Source: Micromonospora zingiberis (GTDB lineage Bacteria > Actinomycetota > Actinomycetes > Mycobacteriales > Micromonosporaceae). Taken from it: a stretch of 64,000 nucleotides of DNA. The notes below the pieces were generated by a model. It was not told where the DNA came from. It saw nothing but the letters and a program-made list of their open reading frames with translations, and ran no database searches. This document shows positions 22,853-33,014 of the stretch, in pieces (position 1 is the stretch's first letter; each line of letters opens with the position of its first letter). The stretch lies in NCBI RefSeq assembly GCF_004331455.1, contig NZ_SJJR01000004.1, positions 351,390 to 415,389 on the forward strand. Reading direction: 5' to 3'. A program made the translations under genes and the position numbers.

Positions 22853-25744
22853 GTGACTAGGCTGCGAGCCATGGCCAGCGACGTGGGCAGCACACCGCTA
22901 GTCGGTCGGGCCGACCTGGTGGCGGCGGTGCGTGCCACGCTGCTCGACGATGTGGCGCCGGGAAGCACGGCCGCCGTCTTCCTCACCGGCGAGAGCGGGG
23001 TGGGTAAGACCCGGCTGCTCCGCGAACTCGGCCAACGGCTGGGCGACGCGGGTGCCCTGGTGCTCACCGGCTCCTGTCTGGACATCGGGGACGCCTCACC
23101 CCTGCACCCGCTGCGCCAGGCGCTGCGGCGGCTGGACGCCGACCTGGCACCGGCCGCCGCCGCCTCGGTCCGCGCGTTGCTGGCCGTGTTCGCCGAGGAC
23201 GCGACGGGGCCGGACGGCGCGGGCGCGCTGTTGGAGCGGGTCTCCCGAGGGCTGAGCGTGATCGCCGGGGGCCGCCCGGTGGTGCTGGTCCTCGACGACC
23301 TGCAATGGGTCGACCGGACCACCCGTCAACTGTTGCTGTACCTGCTGGCCGGCCTCGGCGACCTGCAACTGTCGGTGCTCGCGGCGGTGCGTTCGGAGTC
23401 CCTGCAGGGGGCGCATCCGTTGCGTCGGGTGCTCACCGAGCTGCGTCGGCTGCGGTCGGTGCAGGTGCTCGACCTCGCCCCGCTGGACCGGGCCGCCGCC
23501 GAGCAACTCGCCGCGGCGGTGGTGGGCCGCCCGCTGGTCGCCGAGGCGGTCGAGCAGTTGTGCCAGCGCAGCGGCGGCAACCCGTTCGTCATCGAGGAAC
23601 TCTCGCGGGACCTGCGCGACGGCCGCGACGGCCTCTCCGACACCCTGCGTGAGGTCTTCCTGGCCCGGGTGGACGCGTTGCCGCAGCCGGCGCACCGGGT
23701 CGTGCACGCGGTCGCCGCCGGGGTGGAACCGGTCGAGCACTGGCTGCTCGCCCAGGTGGTCGGGCTGCCCGAACAGGACCTGCTGGACGCGGTCCGCGCG
23801 ACCGTCTCGCACCGGCTGGTGTCCGGCTCGCACGACGGCTACCGGTTGCGGCACCGGCTCGTCGCCGAGGTGCTGGAGAACGAGCTGCTGCCCGCCGAGC
23901 GGGCCGTGCTGCACCGCCGCTACGCCGAGGCGCTGACGTCGGCGCCGGGGGAGTTGCACCAGGCCCGGCTGGCCCACCACTGGCGGTTGGCCGGCGAGCC
24001 GGAGCGGGCGCTGCCGGCGGCGGTGGCCGCGGCCGAGGAGGCCGAGCGGCTGTACGGCTACGCGGAGGCGCACCGGCACTGGTCGGTCGCCGTCGAGCTG
24101 GCCGAGGGGCTGCCCGGCGCGGACCGAGCGGCGCTGCTGGGGCACGCGGCCGAGGCCGCCCACCACTGTGGCGAGTATGCCCGCGCGCTGGCCCTGCTGG
24201 AGGAACTGGCCGGCACCGACACCGACCATCCGGTCTGCGAGCTGCACATCCGTCGGGCCCGTTACCTGGCCGCTGCCGGCCGCTCGGCGCTGGCCGAGGC
24301 GGAGTACCAGCATGCGCTGGACGCCGCCGACTGCACCCCGCGACAGCGGGCCACGGCTGCGGCCCACCTGGCCGAGCTGTTGCTCCAACTGGGCCGGTAC
24401 GCCGAGGCCGGCCAGCGGGCCCGGGAGGCGCTGACCCTGGCCGAGCAGGCCGACGACGCCACCACGGAGGTGGTACTGGCCAGCATGGCGCTCGGCTTCT
24501 CCGAGGCGTACCGCCAGGATCCGGACGCCGGTCTGGCCGTGCTGCGGCGCGCGTTGGCGACCGCCGAACGTGCCGGCCGCCCGGAGGACGTCGCCCTCGC
24601 CTACCTGCACCTGGCCGAGCTGCTCACCGGGCCGCTGAACATCCTGGAGGAGGGGGTGGTGGTGGCCCGCCGGGGCGCCGAGCGGGTGGCCGAGCTGGGG
24701 CTGGGTCGTAGCTACGAGACCCGCCTGCTGGCCATCGCCACCAACGGCCTGTTCCGGGTGGGGCAGTGGGCCGAGGCGGAGAAGGTGGTCGCGGCGGCAC
24801 TGCGGCACCGCCCGTCCGGCACCGACGCGGTCGAGCTGCTGTTGGCCCGGTGCCGGCTCTCGGTGGGCTACGGCGACGTCCAGGCGGCCGACCGGGACCT
24901 CGACGCGGTGGCGACCATGCTGGCCGGCGGTGGTGCCCGGCATGTCATTCCGCTGCTCACCCTGCGGGCCGGGCTGGCGATGTGGCAGGGGCGCCACGAG
25001 GTGGCCCGGCACGCGGTGCAGCGGGGGTTGACCGAGACCCGCTCCGACGACCTGGTCATCCTCGCCGTGCTCGTCTGGCACGGGCTGCGGGCCGAGGCGG
25101 AGGCGAAGGCCAGCCGTACCGTCGCCGTCGACGACAAGGCGGTGCGGCGGTTGCGGCAGATCGCCGATCGGGTGGCGGCCAAGAGCGAGCGCGCGGCCCG
25201 GCCGGTACGCGACGTGGTGGACGGCTATCTGGCGCTCTGCGCGGCCGAGGTGAGTCGGCTCGACGTGGCCGATCCGGAGTTGTGGGGGCGGGCCGCCGCG
25301 GAGTGGGACCATCGCAACCATCCTTATCCGGCGGCGTACTCCCGACTGCGTCAGGCCGAGGCGTTGCTGGCCCGGCGGCGGCGTACCGCCACCGCCGGCA
25401 AGCTGCTCCGGCAGGCGTACCAGATGGCCCAGGGGTTGGGTGCGGTGCCGTTGACCGACGAGATCCGTACCCTCGCCGGCCGCGCCCGGGTGGTGCTGGA
25501 GGACCGTGGCCCGCTGGGGGCGACCGCGCCGGCCCCGGCCGGCGGCGAGGAACTCGCCGCGCTGACCGCCCGCGAGCGTGAGGTGCTGGCCGCGGTGGCC
25601 GAGGGGCTGACCAACCGGGAGATCGGCCAGCGGTTGTTCATCAGCGAGCGGACCATCGGCGTCCACGTCTCGCACATCTTCGACAAGCTCCAGGTGCGGA
25701 CCCGGGTCCAGGCCAGCGCCATCTTCCTACGTAGTCGCGCGTAG
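22853..25744 (+). CDS. LuxR-family regulator with AAA ATPase domain (LAL type)
   Basis: 963 residues. After TPLVGRADLVAAVRATL comes a STAND ATPase with intact Walker A (GESGVGKTR) and Walker B (VVLVLDDLQWVD), then about 550 residues of helical, TPR-like repeats rich in Ala/Leu/Arg, and a C-terminal GerE/LuxR helix-turn-helix (LTAREREVLAAVAEGLTNRE, RTIGVHVSHIFDKLQV). Such large LuxR-ATPase proteins regulate secondary metabolism or catabolism after ligand sensing. I chose GTG at 22853 because GGGAGGG stands six bases upstream; ATG at 22871 is the alternative. It diverges from the cyclase-ATPase gene, which has a similar core. Confidence 0.93.
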   Translation: MTRLRAMASDVGSTPLVGRADLVAAVRATLLDDVAPGSTAAVFLTGESGVGKTRLLRELGQRLGDAGALVLTGSCLDIGDASPLHPLRQALRRLDADLAPAAAASVRALLAVFAEDATGPDGAGALLERVSRGLSVIAGGRPVVLVLDDLQWVDRTTRQLLLYLLAGLGDLQLSVLAAVRSESLQGAHPLRRVLTELRRLRSVQVLDLAPLDRAAAEQLAAAVVGRPLVAEAVEQLCQRSGGNPFVIEELSRDLRDGRDGLSDTLREVFLARVDALPQPAHRVVHAVAAGVEPVEHWLLAQVVGLPEQDLLDAVRATVSHRLVSGSHDGYRLRHRLVAEVLENELLPAERAVLHRRYAEALTSAPGELHQARLAHHWRLAGEPERALPAAVAAAEEAERLYGYAEAHRHWSVAVELAEGLPGADRAALLGHAAEAAHHCGEYARALALLEELAGTDTDHPVCELHIRRARYLAAAGRSALAEAEYQHALDAADCTPRQRATAAAHLAELLLQLGRYAEAGQRAREALTLAEQADDATTEVVLASMALGFSEAYRQDPDAGLAVLRRALATAERAGRPEDVALAYLHLAELLTGPLNILEEGVVVARRGAERVAELGLGRSYETRLLAIATNGLFRVGQWAEAEKVVAAALRHRPSGTDAVELLLARCRLSVGYGDVQAADRDLDAVATMLAGGGARHVIPLLTLRAGLAMWQGRHEVARHAVQRGLTETRSDDLVILAVLVWHGLRAEAEAKASRTVAVDDKAVRRLRQIADRVAAKSERAARPVRDVVDGYLALCAAEVSRLDVADPELWGRAAAEWDHRNHPYPAAYSRLRQAEALLARRRRTATAGKLLRQAYQMAQGLGAVPLTDEIRTLAGRARVVLEDRGPLGATAPAPAGGEELAALTAREREVLAAVAEGLTNREIGQRLFISERTIGVHVSHIFDKLQVRTRVQASAIFLRSRA

Positions 25745-25771
25745 GTGTCGGATACGTAGTTCTACTGATGT

Positions 25772-25829
25772 CGACGCCGTGGTCCGCCTGAGAGGCTGAG
25801 CCCGGCGCCGCAACGGCACCACGGCGTCG
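25772..25829. terminator. Inverted repeat between the LuxR gene and the DUF5995 gene
   Basis: Perfect 12-bp arms CGACGCCGTGGT (25772-25783) and inverse (25818-25829) with a 34-nt spacer. Could end the LuxR transcript or act in the leader of the next gene, whose ribosome site follows within 15 bases. Confidence 0.45.
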
Positions 25830-25850
25830 GCGAGCAGGGTGGAGGGCGAC

Positions 25851-26621
25851 ATGAGCGAGCGGGTCTGGGGGCCGGTGCACGGGGACATCGTCGACCTGCT
25901 CGCCGACCACCCGACGGACGTGCCGGCCGTGGTGGACCACCTGACCAAGTTGCAGGACATGCTGGTCCGGTTGCCACCGCTGCTGGACAGTTGCCCGCTG
26001 GCCGATTTCAACAAGCTGTACCTGACCATCACCACCAGCGTGCTGGACGGGCTGTACGCCGACCGTTTCGTCGACCCGGTCTTCCTGTCCCGACTCGATG
26101 TGGAGTTCGCCGCCCGCTACTTCGACGCGTTGCGGCTGTGGACCGACTCCAGCCCCAGCACCCCGAAGGCCTGGTCCTGTCTGTTCGAGCGGATGCGCGG
26201 CCCGGACGCCCGCCCGCTGCCCTCGGCCGCGGCCGGAGTCAACGCGCACATCAACTTCGACCTGCCGTTCGCGCTGGTCACCACCTTCGACCACCTGGAG
26301 TCCGAGCCGGTCGACGGCAGTGACCAACACCGCGACTACCTGGAGATCAACAAGATCTTCGCCGACAAGATCCCCGGCCTGCGCCGGGGCTACCTGGAGC
26401 GGTGGCAGCTGCTCATCGACATGCTCAACGGAGAGATCGACGACTGGTACCAGGGCGAACTGATCGGCTACACCCGGGATGTCGCCTGGCGTAACGCACA
26501 GCGGATCTGGCGGTGCCGGCACGACCCGCACCGACACGAACTCGAGCGCAAGCGGCTCGACGAGACGGCCGCGGCGCTCGGTCGGTTGCTGCTGTCGCCC
26601 TTGGGGGCGTTCCTGCAGTAG
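25851..26621 (+). CDS. DUF5995 family protein
   Basis: 256 residues, soluble and helical. The segment GVNAHINFDLPFALVTTFDHL is the hallmark of the DUF5995 family (N-H-I-N-x-D-L-x-x-A), with EINKIFADKIPGL and a C-terminal WRNAQRIWRCR motif. The conserved His and Asn suggest a bound metal or catalytic centre, but no function is established to my knowledge. ATG at 25851 with GGAGGG five bases upstream is preferred over ATG at 25839. It stands alone between a LuxR regulator and a small conserved gene. Confidence 0.82.
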   Translation: MSERVWGPVHGDIVDLLADHPTDVPAVVDHLTKLQDMLVRLPPLLDSCPLADFNKLYLTITTSVLDGLYADRFVDPVFLSRLDVEFAARYFDALRLWTDSSPSTPKAWSCLFERMRGPDARPLPSAAAGVNAHINFDLPFALVTTFDHLESEPVDGSDQHRDYLEINKIFADKIPGLRRGYLERWQLLIDMLNGEIDDWYQGELIGYTRDVAWRNAQRIWRCRHDPHRHELERKRLDETAAALGRLLLSPLGAFLQ

Positions 26622-26622
26622 C

Positions 26623-26647
26623 CGGGACGGGGGGTCCCCGCGTCCCG
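26623..26647. terminator. Hairpin after the DUF5995 gene
   Basis: CGGGACG (26623-26629) pairs with CGTCCCG (26641-26647), with an inner GGGG/CCCC stem, directly after the stop codon. Confidence 0.5.
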
Positions 26648-26880
26648 TCGACGGGCGGAGCGCGGGGGCGGTCCGACCCGCCCGGGCGGCATCGCCCGGA
26701 TGCACCACGGGGGAGAGCAGGGGCCGGCCGGCCCGGGGGGTGTCGGCCGGCCTCTTGCGGGTACGCCGCGGCCATGACCTCTGTGTCCCGGCGCCGTCCC
26801 GCCCCCCGACCCCGACCCCGCCCTGCTGCCCCACGTCGTCCCGCGCGTCCCGGAGACCGTGTCGGCCGGAGATCCCGGGG

Positions 26881-27291
26881 ATGACGGCGGCCCGCTTCGG
26901 CTTCCGGTTCGATCCGTCCTGGCGCCCCGTGCTGGCCCTGCTCGGCGTCCGGCCGTCGACCGCCTGGGTGCTGGTCGACGCGAACGACCTGGCCGTGCGG
27001 TTCGGGCCCTGGCGGCTGCGGACCACCCGGGACAACGTGGCGGGTGTGGAGACCACCGGTCCGTACCGCTGGTGGCGGGCGATCGGCACGCGAGTGTCGG
27101 CGTCGGATGTCGGTATCACCTTCGGCACCAGCACCGCCGGTGGACTCTGCGTACGTTTCGTGCGACCGGTGCCGGCCCTGCTGCCCGGCGGGTGGCCCCG
27201 CCACCCCGGCTTGACGGTGACCGTCGCTGATCCCGACGCCCTGGCCCGTGCCCTGACGGTGCCGCCCCGGGATGGTGCCGACCGGCTTTGA
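26881..27291 (+). CDS. Conserved hypothetical protein (PH-like fold suspected)
   Basis: 136 residues, soluble, beta-rich with many Trp and Arg: [92 protein letters not shown]. The pattern of [18 protein letters not shown] and [18 protein letters not shown] is typical of a conserved actinobacterial protein that I recall from mycobacteria and relatives, possibly a PH-like domain that follows membrane or ligand. Start ATG at 26881 has GGAG about ten bases before. Its frame closes 70 bases before the permease gene. Confidence 0.7.
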   Translation: MTAARFGFRFDPSWRPVLALLGVRPSTAWVLVDANDLAVRFGPWRLRTTRDNVAGVETTGPYRWWRAIGTRVSASDVGITFGTSTAGGLCVRFVRPVPALLPGGWPRHPGLTVTVADPDALARALTVPPRDGADRL

Positions 27292-27361
27292 CCGTTTCGG
27301 CGAGGCGGTGTTCGACGACCGCCTACGGTCGGGGCAGGAGTGGGGGAGGACGGGGCGGGAC

Positions 27362-29455
27362 ATGGGGGACGGGGCCAGAGCGCGACGGGGCCGGGAGCGC
27401 CGTGGCAAGGCGTCCGGCACTCCCGAGCCCGCGCTGCGTGCCGCCCGTGACCCCACCCGGCCGGGCGAGCGGGCGGGCCGGCACATCGCCGTACCCGAGC
27501 AGGTGGCGGTGCGGCCACCCGGGCCGGCGGCGCCGGAGAGTCGGCTGCGTCGGTGGCTCTTCGTGCACCAGGTGCAGCCGGTCGGCCCGGAGACCGCCGA
27601 GGGGCAGGCCCGGTCGCACGCCTGGTGGCGGGTGATGTGCCTGACCGGCGTGGACTACTTCTCCACCCTGTCGTACCTGCCGGGCATCGCGGTGCTGGCC
27701 GCCGGGGCGCTCTCGCCGGTGGCGACCCTGCTGATCGTGGCGCTGACCCTGTTCGGCATGCTGCCGATGTACCGCCGGGTGGCCGGGGACAGCCCTCACG
27801 GCCAGGGCTCGGTGGCGATGCTGGAACGGCTGCTGCCGTTCTGGCGGGGCAAGATCTTCGTGCTGGTCCTGCTCGGCTTCGTGGCCACTTCGTGGATCAT
27901 CACGATCACCCTCTCCTCGGCCGACGCGACCGTGCACATGTTGCAGAATCCGTACCTGCCGGCGGCGTTCGGTGGGACCACCGTCGCGGTCGTGGTGACC
28001 GTGGTGCTGCTGCTGATCCTGGGTGGGGTGTTCCTGCTCGGCTTCCGCGAGGCCGTCGCGGTGGCCGTACCCCTGGTCGCCGTCTTCCTGGCCCTGAACG
28101 CGGTGATCGTGGTGGTCTCCCTGGTCGAGATCGCCGGTGATCCGGGGCGGCTGGCCGACTGGACCGGGGCGCTGACCGTGGACGGTGGACCGGGGCAGTT
28201 GGCGTTGACCGCGGCGCTGGCGTTTCCGCTGCTGGTGCTGGGACTCTCCGGGTTCGAGACCGGGGTGAGCATGATGCCGCTGGTCGCCGGGGAGGGGCCG
28301 GACGCGCGGTCCCGGCTGGCCGCCCGGATCCGCAACACCCGGCGGTTGCTCACCGCCGCCGCGTTGATCATGTCGGTCTACCTGCTCTCGACCACCTTCG
28401 TCACCACGCTGCTCATCCCGCCCGAGCAGTTCGCCCCGGGCGGGGCGGCCAACGGACGGGCGCTGGCCTACCTCGCCCACGAGCAGGTCGGCGAGGCGTT
28501 CGGCACCGTCTACGACCTCAGCAGCGTGCTCATCCTCTGGTTCGCCGGGGCCTCGGCGATGGCTGGGCTGATCAACATCGTGCCGCGTTATCTGCCGTCC
28601 TACGGCATGGCGCCCGAGTGGGCGCGGGCGGTCCGACCGGTGGTCATCGTCTACACGCTGATCTGCGTCGGGCTGACCGTCGTCTTCCGGGCCGACGTCG
28701 ACGCGCAGGCCGGGGCGTACGCCACCGGGATCCTGGCCATGATGGTCTCCGCCGCGGTGGCGGTGACGATCGCCGCGGTCGGCCGCCGGCAGCGCGGTGT
28801 CGCCGTCGGCTTCACCGTGCTCACCCTGGTCCTGCTGTACGCGCTGGTCGAGAACGTGCTGACCAAGCCCGACGGGATCGCCATCTCGGGCCTGTTCATC
28901 CTCGGCATCATCGCGGTCTCGCTGGTGTCCCGGGTCAGCCGGACCACGGAACTGCGCGCGGAGCGGGTGGAGTTCGACGAGCCGGCCCGGCGGTTCATCG
29001 CCGATTCGGTGGCCCATGACGGCCGGCTGCACGTGATCGCCCACAAGCGGCGCAGCGGCGCCGTCAAGGAGTACACCATCAAGGAGCGGGCGCAGCGCGG
29101 GCAGAATCCGGTGCCGGGCGCCACCGACGTGCTGTTTCTGGAGATCGACGTGGTCGATCCGTCGGGGTTCCGGCACGTGCTGCGGGTACGCGGTGTCGAG
29201 GTGGGCGGTTACCGGGTGCTGCGCGCCAACAGTCCGGCGGCGCCCAACGCGATCGCCGCGATCCTGCTGGCGCTGCGGGACGCCACCGGAGTGCGTCCGC
29301 ACGCGCACTTCGAGTGGTCGGAGGGCAACCCGATCGCGCATCTGTTGCGGTACCTGATCCTGGGCCGGGGCGACACGCCGCCGGTGGTGCGGGAGATCCT
29401 GCGCAAGTCCGAGCCCGATCCCGCCCGCCGCCCGGGGATCCACGTCGGCGGTTGA
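27362..29455 (+). CDS. APC-superfamily amino acid permease with cytoplasmic C-terminal domain
   Basis: 697 residues. A 75-residue basic, Pro-rich N-terminal tail precedes the first span ([24 protein letters not shown]), followed by about 11-12 spans ([58 protein letters not shown]) and a ~170-residue soluble C-terminal domain ([40 protein letters not shown]). The layout fits large APC/KUP-like permeases of actinobacteria. Substrate unknown; amino acid or potassium/other ion uptake are both possible. ATG at 27362 follows GGGGAGGA/GGGGCGGG runs. Confidence 0.85.
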   Translation: MGDGARARRGRERRGKASGTPEPALRAARDPTRPGERAGRHIAVPEQVAVRPPGPAAPESRLRRWLFVHQVQPVGPETAEGQARSHAWWRVMCLTGVDYFSTLSYLPGIAVLAAGALSPVATLLIVALTLFGMLPMYRRVAGDSPHGQGSVAMLERLLPFWRGKIFVLVLLGFVATSWIITITLSSADATVHMLQNPYLPAAFGGTTVAVVVTVVLLLILGGVFLLGFREAVAVAVPLVAVFLALNAVIVVVSLVEIAGDPGRLADWTGALTVDGGPGQLALTAALAFPLLVLGLSGFETGVSMMPLVAGEGPDARSRLAARIRNTRRLLTAAALIMSVYLLSTTFVTTLLIPPEQFAPGGAANGRALAYLAHEQVGEAFGTVYDLSSVLILWFAGASAMAGLINIVPRYLPSYGMAPEWARAVRPVVIVYTLICVGLTVVFRADVDAQAGAYATGILAMMVSAAVAVTIAAVGRRQRGVAVGFTVLTLVLLYALVENVLTKPDGIAISGLFILGIIAVSLVSRVSRTTELRAERVEFDEPARRFIADSVAHDGRLHVIAHKRRSGAVKEYTIKERAQRGQNPVPGATDVLFLEIDVVDPSGFRHVLRVRGVEVGGYRVLRANSPAAPNAIAAILLALRDATGVRPHAHFEWSEGNPIAHLLRYLILGRGDTPPVVREILRKSEPDPARRPGIHVGG

Positions 29456-29643
29456 GCCGGCGGGTCCGCCCGGCGTCCCGGATCGGCAGGGGACATGAAG
29501 GCGAAAGGCGTACTTATTCACTTATGCCGGATTTCGGGCTTTAATCGCCGTACGTTGCCTCTGGTGGCTGCCGCGACGTCAGCCGCCCCGCGCCCGATTC
29601 GGTGCGGCACTGTTTTCGCACACACGAGAGGCAGGAAACCCTC

Positions 29644-31245
29644 ATGTCCACGTACCAAGGGAGCCGAAAACCGACCCGATCCGGGCGGCGGTCGCGGTGG
29701 TGCCTGGCCGGTGGGCTGGCGGCCGGCAGTCTGGTGGCCGCGGTAGCGGGCCTCAGCGGGGTCGCCGCGTCGGCGACCGCCCGCGATCTGCCGACGCCGA
29801 GCCCGGCCCAGCCCGCCGTGCTCTCCTCCGACGCGCCCCGCACCGACGGGGAACCGGCGGGTGGAAACGGCTGGCAACGCCCCGAAGGCGAGCAACGCCT
29901 TGACCGCGAGCAACGCCCCGAAGGCGAGCAACGCGGCGACACCGCAGGCGGCCCGCGCGACGAGCCGAGCGGCCGGACGTCCAGCGGCAACGGGCTCCCG
30001 TCCCAGCACAAGGCCGTGTCCGTGCCCTGCGACTCCGCGCAACTCGTCGCCGCGCTGGTCCGGGCCAACGCCCAGGGTGGTGGCATCCTGCGGTTGGCGG
30101 AGGAGTGCACCTACACCCTGACCCACGCCTTCCAGCAGGTCGACGAGTACGACGGCGGGATCCGGGACGCGCGGGAGGCCGCGGACGCCGCCGAGACCCC
30201 GGGCGACGCCGAGGCGCCCGCGCGCAACGCGGCCGACGACACCGCCGGCCTACCGGTGATCTACCACGCGATCACCATCGAGGGCTCCGGCGCGACCATC
30301 GCGCGCGGGGCGCAGGCCGAGGACTTCCGCTTCTTCACCGTGCGGGACGGCGGTGAGCTGACCCTGCGTGACGTGACGCTGCTCAACGGCCGGTCGAAGG
30401 TGGAGGGCGGCAGCATCCACATCGTGCACGGCGCCACGGCGGTCGTCGAGCGGGTGACCGTCGCCAACAGCACGTCGGTGTCGGCGGAGGGTGGCGGTGG
30501 TGGCATCTTCAACGACGGCAACCTGCGGATCAGCGACAGCATCCTGGTCGGCAACCGGGCCGCCGGCACCCAGGGCAAGGGCGGGGGCCTGCTCAACGGC
30601 GGGGTCATGGTCATGTACCGGACCGAGTTCCGGCACAACAGCGCCGTCAGCTACGGCGGCGGGCTGGCCAACTTCCGGGCCGCCGGGGACGTCTACTCCT
30701 CCACCTTCGTGCGCAACAACGCCGGTCAGGGCGGCGGGCTGGCCAGCTTCTCGGCCCGTACCAAGGTCTCCGACAGCCTGGTCGCCGGCAACAGCGCCGA
30801 GACCGGCGGTGGCCTGGCCAACTCCGACGCGGTGCTGGTGTTGCAGCAGTTGACGATTCGGGACAATGTCGCCACGGTCGCCGGCGGCGGCATCTCCACC
30901 GTGCAGGGGCTCCTGCCGATCGACGACAGCGTGATCCGCGACAACACCTCGCGCGGCCACGGCGGTGGGGTCTACGCCGACAAGTCCAACCTGCTCGTCC
31001 GCGGCAGCGACGTGAAGGGCAACGAGGCGGTCGGCAAGACCTCGCAGGGCGCCGGTCTGTACGTGACCGCCGGATCCACCTCGCTGTACCGCAGCGAGGT
31101 GACCGGCAACCGGTCGACGGTGCTGGCCGGCGGCGTCCACGCCGAGCGAGCGCGGGTCAAGGTCGACGAGGGCAGCGTCCTCATCGAGAACAGCCCCGCC
31201 AACTGCCTGGGCAGCAAGGTCACCGTGGCGCACTGCTTCCGCTGA
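29644..31245 (+). CDS. Secreted right-handed parallel beta-helix protein
   Basis: 533 residues. A signal peptide (RRSRWCLAGGLAAGSLVAAVAG, cleavage near AASATA) is followed by a disordered charged region with EGEQR-type repeats, then from residue ~120 a right-handed beta-helix of at least ten coils (VERVTVANSTSVSAEGGGGG, GIFNDGNLRISDSILVGNRA, GGGLANSDAVLVLQQLTIRD). The repeated GGGL/GGGI turns and N-rich stacks resemble polymorphic outer-membrane-like and pectate-lyase-like proteins. One Cys pair closes the C-terminus (NCLGSKVTVAHC). No catalytic site identified; it may bind polysaccharide or the cell surface. Confidence 0.8.
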   Translation: MSTYQGSRKPTRSGRRSRWCLAGGLAAGSLVAAVAGLSGVAASATARDLPTPSPAQPAVLSSDAPRTDGEPAGGNGWQRPEGEQRLDREQRPEGEQRGDTAGGPRDEPSGRTSSGNGLPSQHKAVSVPCDSAQLVAALVRANAQGGGILRLAEECTYTLTHAFQQVDEYDGGIRDAREAADAAETPGDAEAPARNAADDTAGLPVIYHAITIEGSGATIARGAQAEDFRFFTVRDGGELTLRDVTLLNGRSKVEGGSIHIVHGATAVVERVTVANSTSVSAEGGGGGIFNDGNLRISDSILVGNRAAGTQGKGGGLLNGGVMVMYRTEFRHNSAVSYGGGLANFRAAGDVYSSTFVRNNAGQGGGLASFSARTKVSDSLVAGNSAETGGGLANSDAVLVLQQLTIRDNVATVAGGGISTVQGLLPIDDSVIRDNTSRGHGGGVYADKSNLLVRGSDVKGNEAVGKTSQGAGLYVTAGSTSLYRSEVTGNRSTVLAGGVHAERARVKVDEGSVLIENSPANCLGSKVTVAHCFR

Positions 31246-31265
31246 GCGGGTGCCCCGACACACCA

Positions 31266-31327
31266 GGTGCGTCCGGCCTCTCACCGCCCGGTCTCTGCCG
31301 ACCGGGACGTACGGGGCCGGACGCACC
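31266..31327. terminator. Nested hairpin between convergent genes
   Basis: Outer arms GGTGCGTCCGGCC (31266-31278) and inverse (31315-31327) enclose a smaller CCCGGTC...GACCGGG hairpin. Serves the beta-helix gene and the small membrane protein gene. Confidence 0.7.
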
Positions 31328-31341
31328 GTCGTCGTGCTGGA

Positions 31342-31548
31342 TCACTGGGAGGGCTCGGGCAACTCGCAGTCGACCTTCGGGTTGGCGCCGACGTAGTTCA
31401 ACGGGCCGGCGGCGATGGTCACCAGGATCGTGCCGACCTCGGCGCAGTTGGCCTCCTCGTTGCTGTAGTAGCCGCGCTGGCCGGCGGCGACTGCGCCGAT
31501 GACGAGCCAGAGCACCACGAGGACTCCGAATATCGACGTACCGCGCAT
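31342..31548 (-). CDS. Small conserved membrane protein
   Basis: 68 residues: a short N-terminus, one membrane span (SIFGVLVVLWLVIGAVAAG), then QRGYYSNEEANCAEVGTILV and TIAAGPLNYVGANPKVDCEL, ending PEPSQ. The pattern of a QRxY motif after the span and two cysteines in the outer tail is found in short actinobacterial membrane proteins of unknown role that I recall from Streptomyces. I chose ATG at 31548 because GGAGG lies five bases upstream; the longer frame adds residues without a ribosome site. It converges on the beta-helix gene. Confidence 0.75.
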   Translation of the reverse strand: MRGTSIFGVLVVLWLVIGAVAAGQRGYYSNEEANCAEVGTILVTIAAGPLNYVGANPKVDCELPEPSQ

Positions 31549-31632
31549 GGTTTCCTCCACGGTCGCAGGTGAGAGCAGGGTGTCCCGCCATGTACCCAAC
31601 CGCGCCGCTCGGCTAACGACGGCCGCCGTCGG

Positions 31633-32832
31633 CTACGACGGTGGCGACGGCGCCTCGGGTGGCCGACCGCGGCTGCGCAGGTAGTCGGCCACCGCCACCC
31701 CGGCCAGCACCAGTACGGCGGCGAGCGAGGCGACCAGGGGGGACAGGAACAGCACCGCGGGTGCGACGGTGAGCAGGGCCAGGATGCCGCCCGGGCGTGA
31801 CGGTGACACCCGGTTGAACACCTCCCGTTCGAAGCAGGCCCGGCCGAGGAGGAACAGCGCCGGCCCACCCAGGATGATCGCCGCCCAGGAGGGCGGGGTA
31901 CGCGCGGGCACGGCGTGCAGCACCAGCTTGAATCCGGCGGCGGTGACGACCACCCCGGCGACCATGAGCAGGTGGGTGTACGGCGCGGTGTTCAGAAACC
32001 GGCTCGGATTCCGCGCGACCTGAATGGCGATGGGCAGCAGTTCCCCCGACTTGTGTACGTAGATTCGCCACAGCAGCAGGGTGGTGGTGAAGGCGAGCAC
32101 CAGGGCGCCGGTCGACTCCGTCCGGCCGTGGTCGGTGCTGTAGGCCATGCCGATGACCAGGATCGTGTCGCCCAGCGCGATCGTGAAGAACTGCTGGTAC
32201 CGCTCCGAGAGATGCTCGGCCGTGACGTTGCGCAGCGCCGTGGGCACCATGCCCAGCCCGGGCACCGGGTAGGCCAGCCGGAGGCCCAGGTAGTCGACGC
32301 CCAGGGCGAGCAGCCAGAGCACCAACCGGGCGTCGCCGGAGACGTACGCCCCGACGATCCACGGCACGGCCGACACCGCGAACCAGCAGAAGATCCGGGT
32401 CGCCCGCCGTTGGATCTGCGGGTGACGGCGCATCGTGGGCATCAGGAACAGGCCACGTCCCAGGTGGATGACGACGTACGCCGCGGCGAAGACCAGCCCC
32501 CGGTCGCCGAACGCCTTGGGGATCGCGGTGGTCATCAGCAGTACGCCGAACATCACCGCGAGGATCAGCGCCTTGATCGCGGGACGTTCGGGGTCGTACA
32601 GGTCGGTGACCAGGGTGGTGATGGCCCACGTCCACCAGACGGCGGCCAGCAGGATCAGGGCCTGGGTGGCCTGGACCCAACTGATCTCCTTGGCCAGGTC
32701 CTGCGAGATGAGTGCCAGGGCGACGACGTAGACGAGGTCGAAGAAGAGTTCCAGCAGGGTCACCCGGGCGGGTGTCGCCGCACTGCGGGCGAGTGACGGT
32801 GACGAGCGTGCTGGCTCCGGCTGCAACGGCAC
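31633..32832 (-). CDS. Low-temperature requirement protein A (LtrA) family membrane protein
   Basis: 399 residues with about 11 spans. The family signature is clear near the N-terminus: VTLLELFFDLVYVVALALISQ, then WWTWAITTLVTDLYDPERPAIK; GLGMVPTALRNVTAEHLSERYQQFFTIALGDTILVIG and later LLWRIYVHKSG. LtrA was named for low-temperature growth of Listeria; biochemical role is unknown. GTG at 32832 has GGGAG six bases upstream. It lies alone, on the minus strand, between two other minus-strand genes. Confidence 0.9.
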   Translation of the reverse strand: MPLQPEPARSSPSLARSAATPARVTLLELFFDLVYVVALALISQDLAKEISWVQATQALILLAAVWWTWAITTLVTDLYDPERPAIKALILAVMFGVLLMTTAIPKAFGDRGLVFAAAYVVIHLGRGLFLMPTMRRHPQIQRRATRIFCWFAVSAVPWIVGAYVSGDARLVLWLLALGVDYLGLRLAYPVPGLGMVPTALRNVTAEHLSERYQQFFTIALGDTILVIGMAYSTDHGRTESTGALVLAFTTTLLLWRIYVHKSGELLPIAIQVARNPSRFLNTAPYTHLLMVAGVVVTAAGFKLVLHAVPARTPPSWAAIILGGPALFLLGRACFEREVFNRVSPSRPGGILALLTVAPAVLFLSPLVASLAAVLVLAGVAVADYLRSRGRPPEAPSPPS

Positions 32833-33014
32833 GGACGGCTCCCGGCTGCCGACTACTGTGCGCGGACCGGCTGTGCCGGCATCGGAAACGCTAGTCGGGT
32901 CGCCGTCGCCAGGGGGGCGTTATCGCCACCGCCGACCGCAACGGGTGCGGTACGCACACCGCCGGCGTGGCGACGCTCCAGTCGGGCGCCGCCGCACCGG
33001 CGGTGCGGTACTAC

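Noticed and set aside
25780..25830. TPP-riboswitch-like string CTGAGAGGCTGAG before the DUF5995 gene
   Set aside because: The downstream thiamine-binding consensus is missing and the gene has no link to thiamine.
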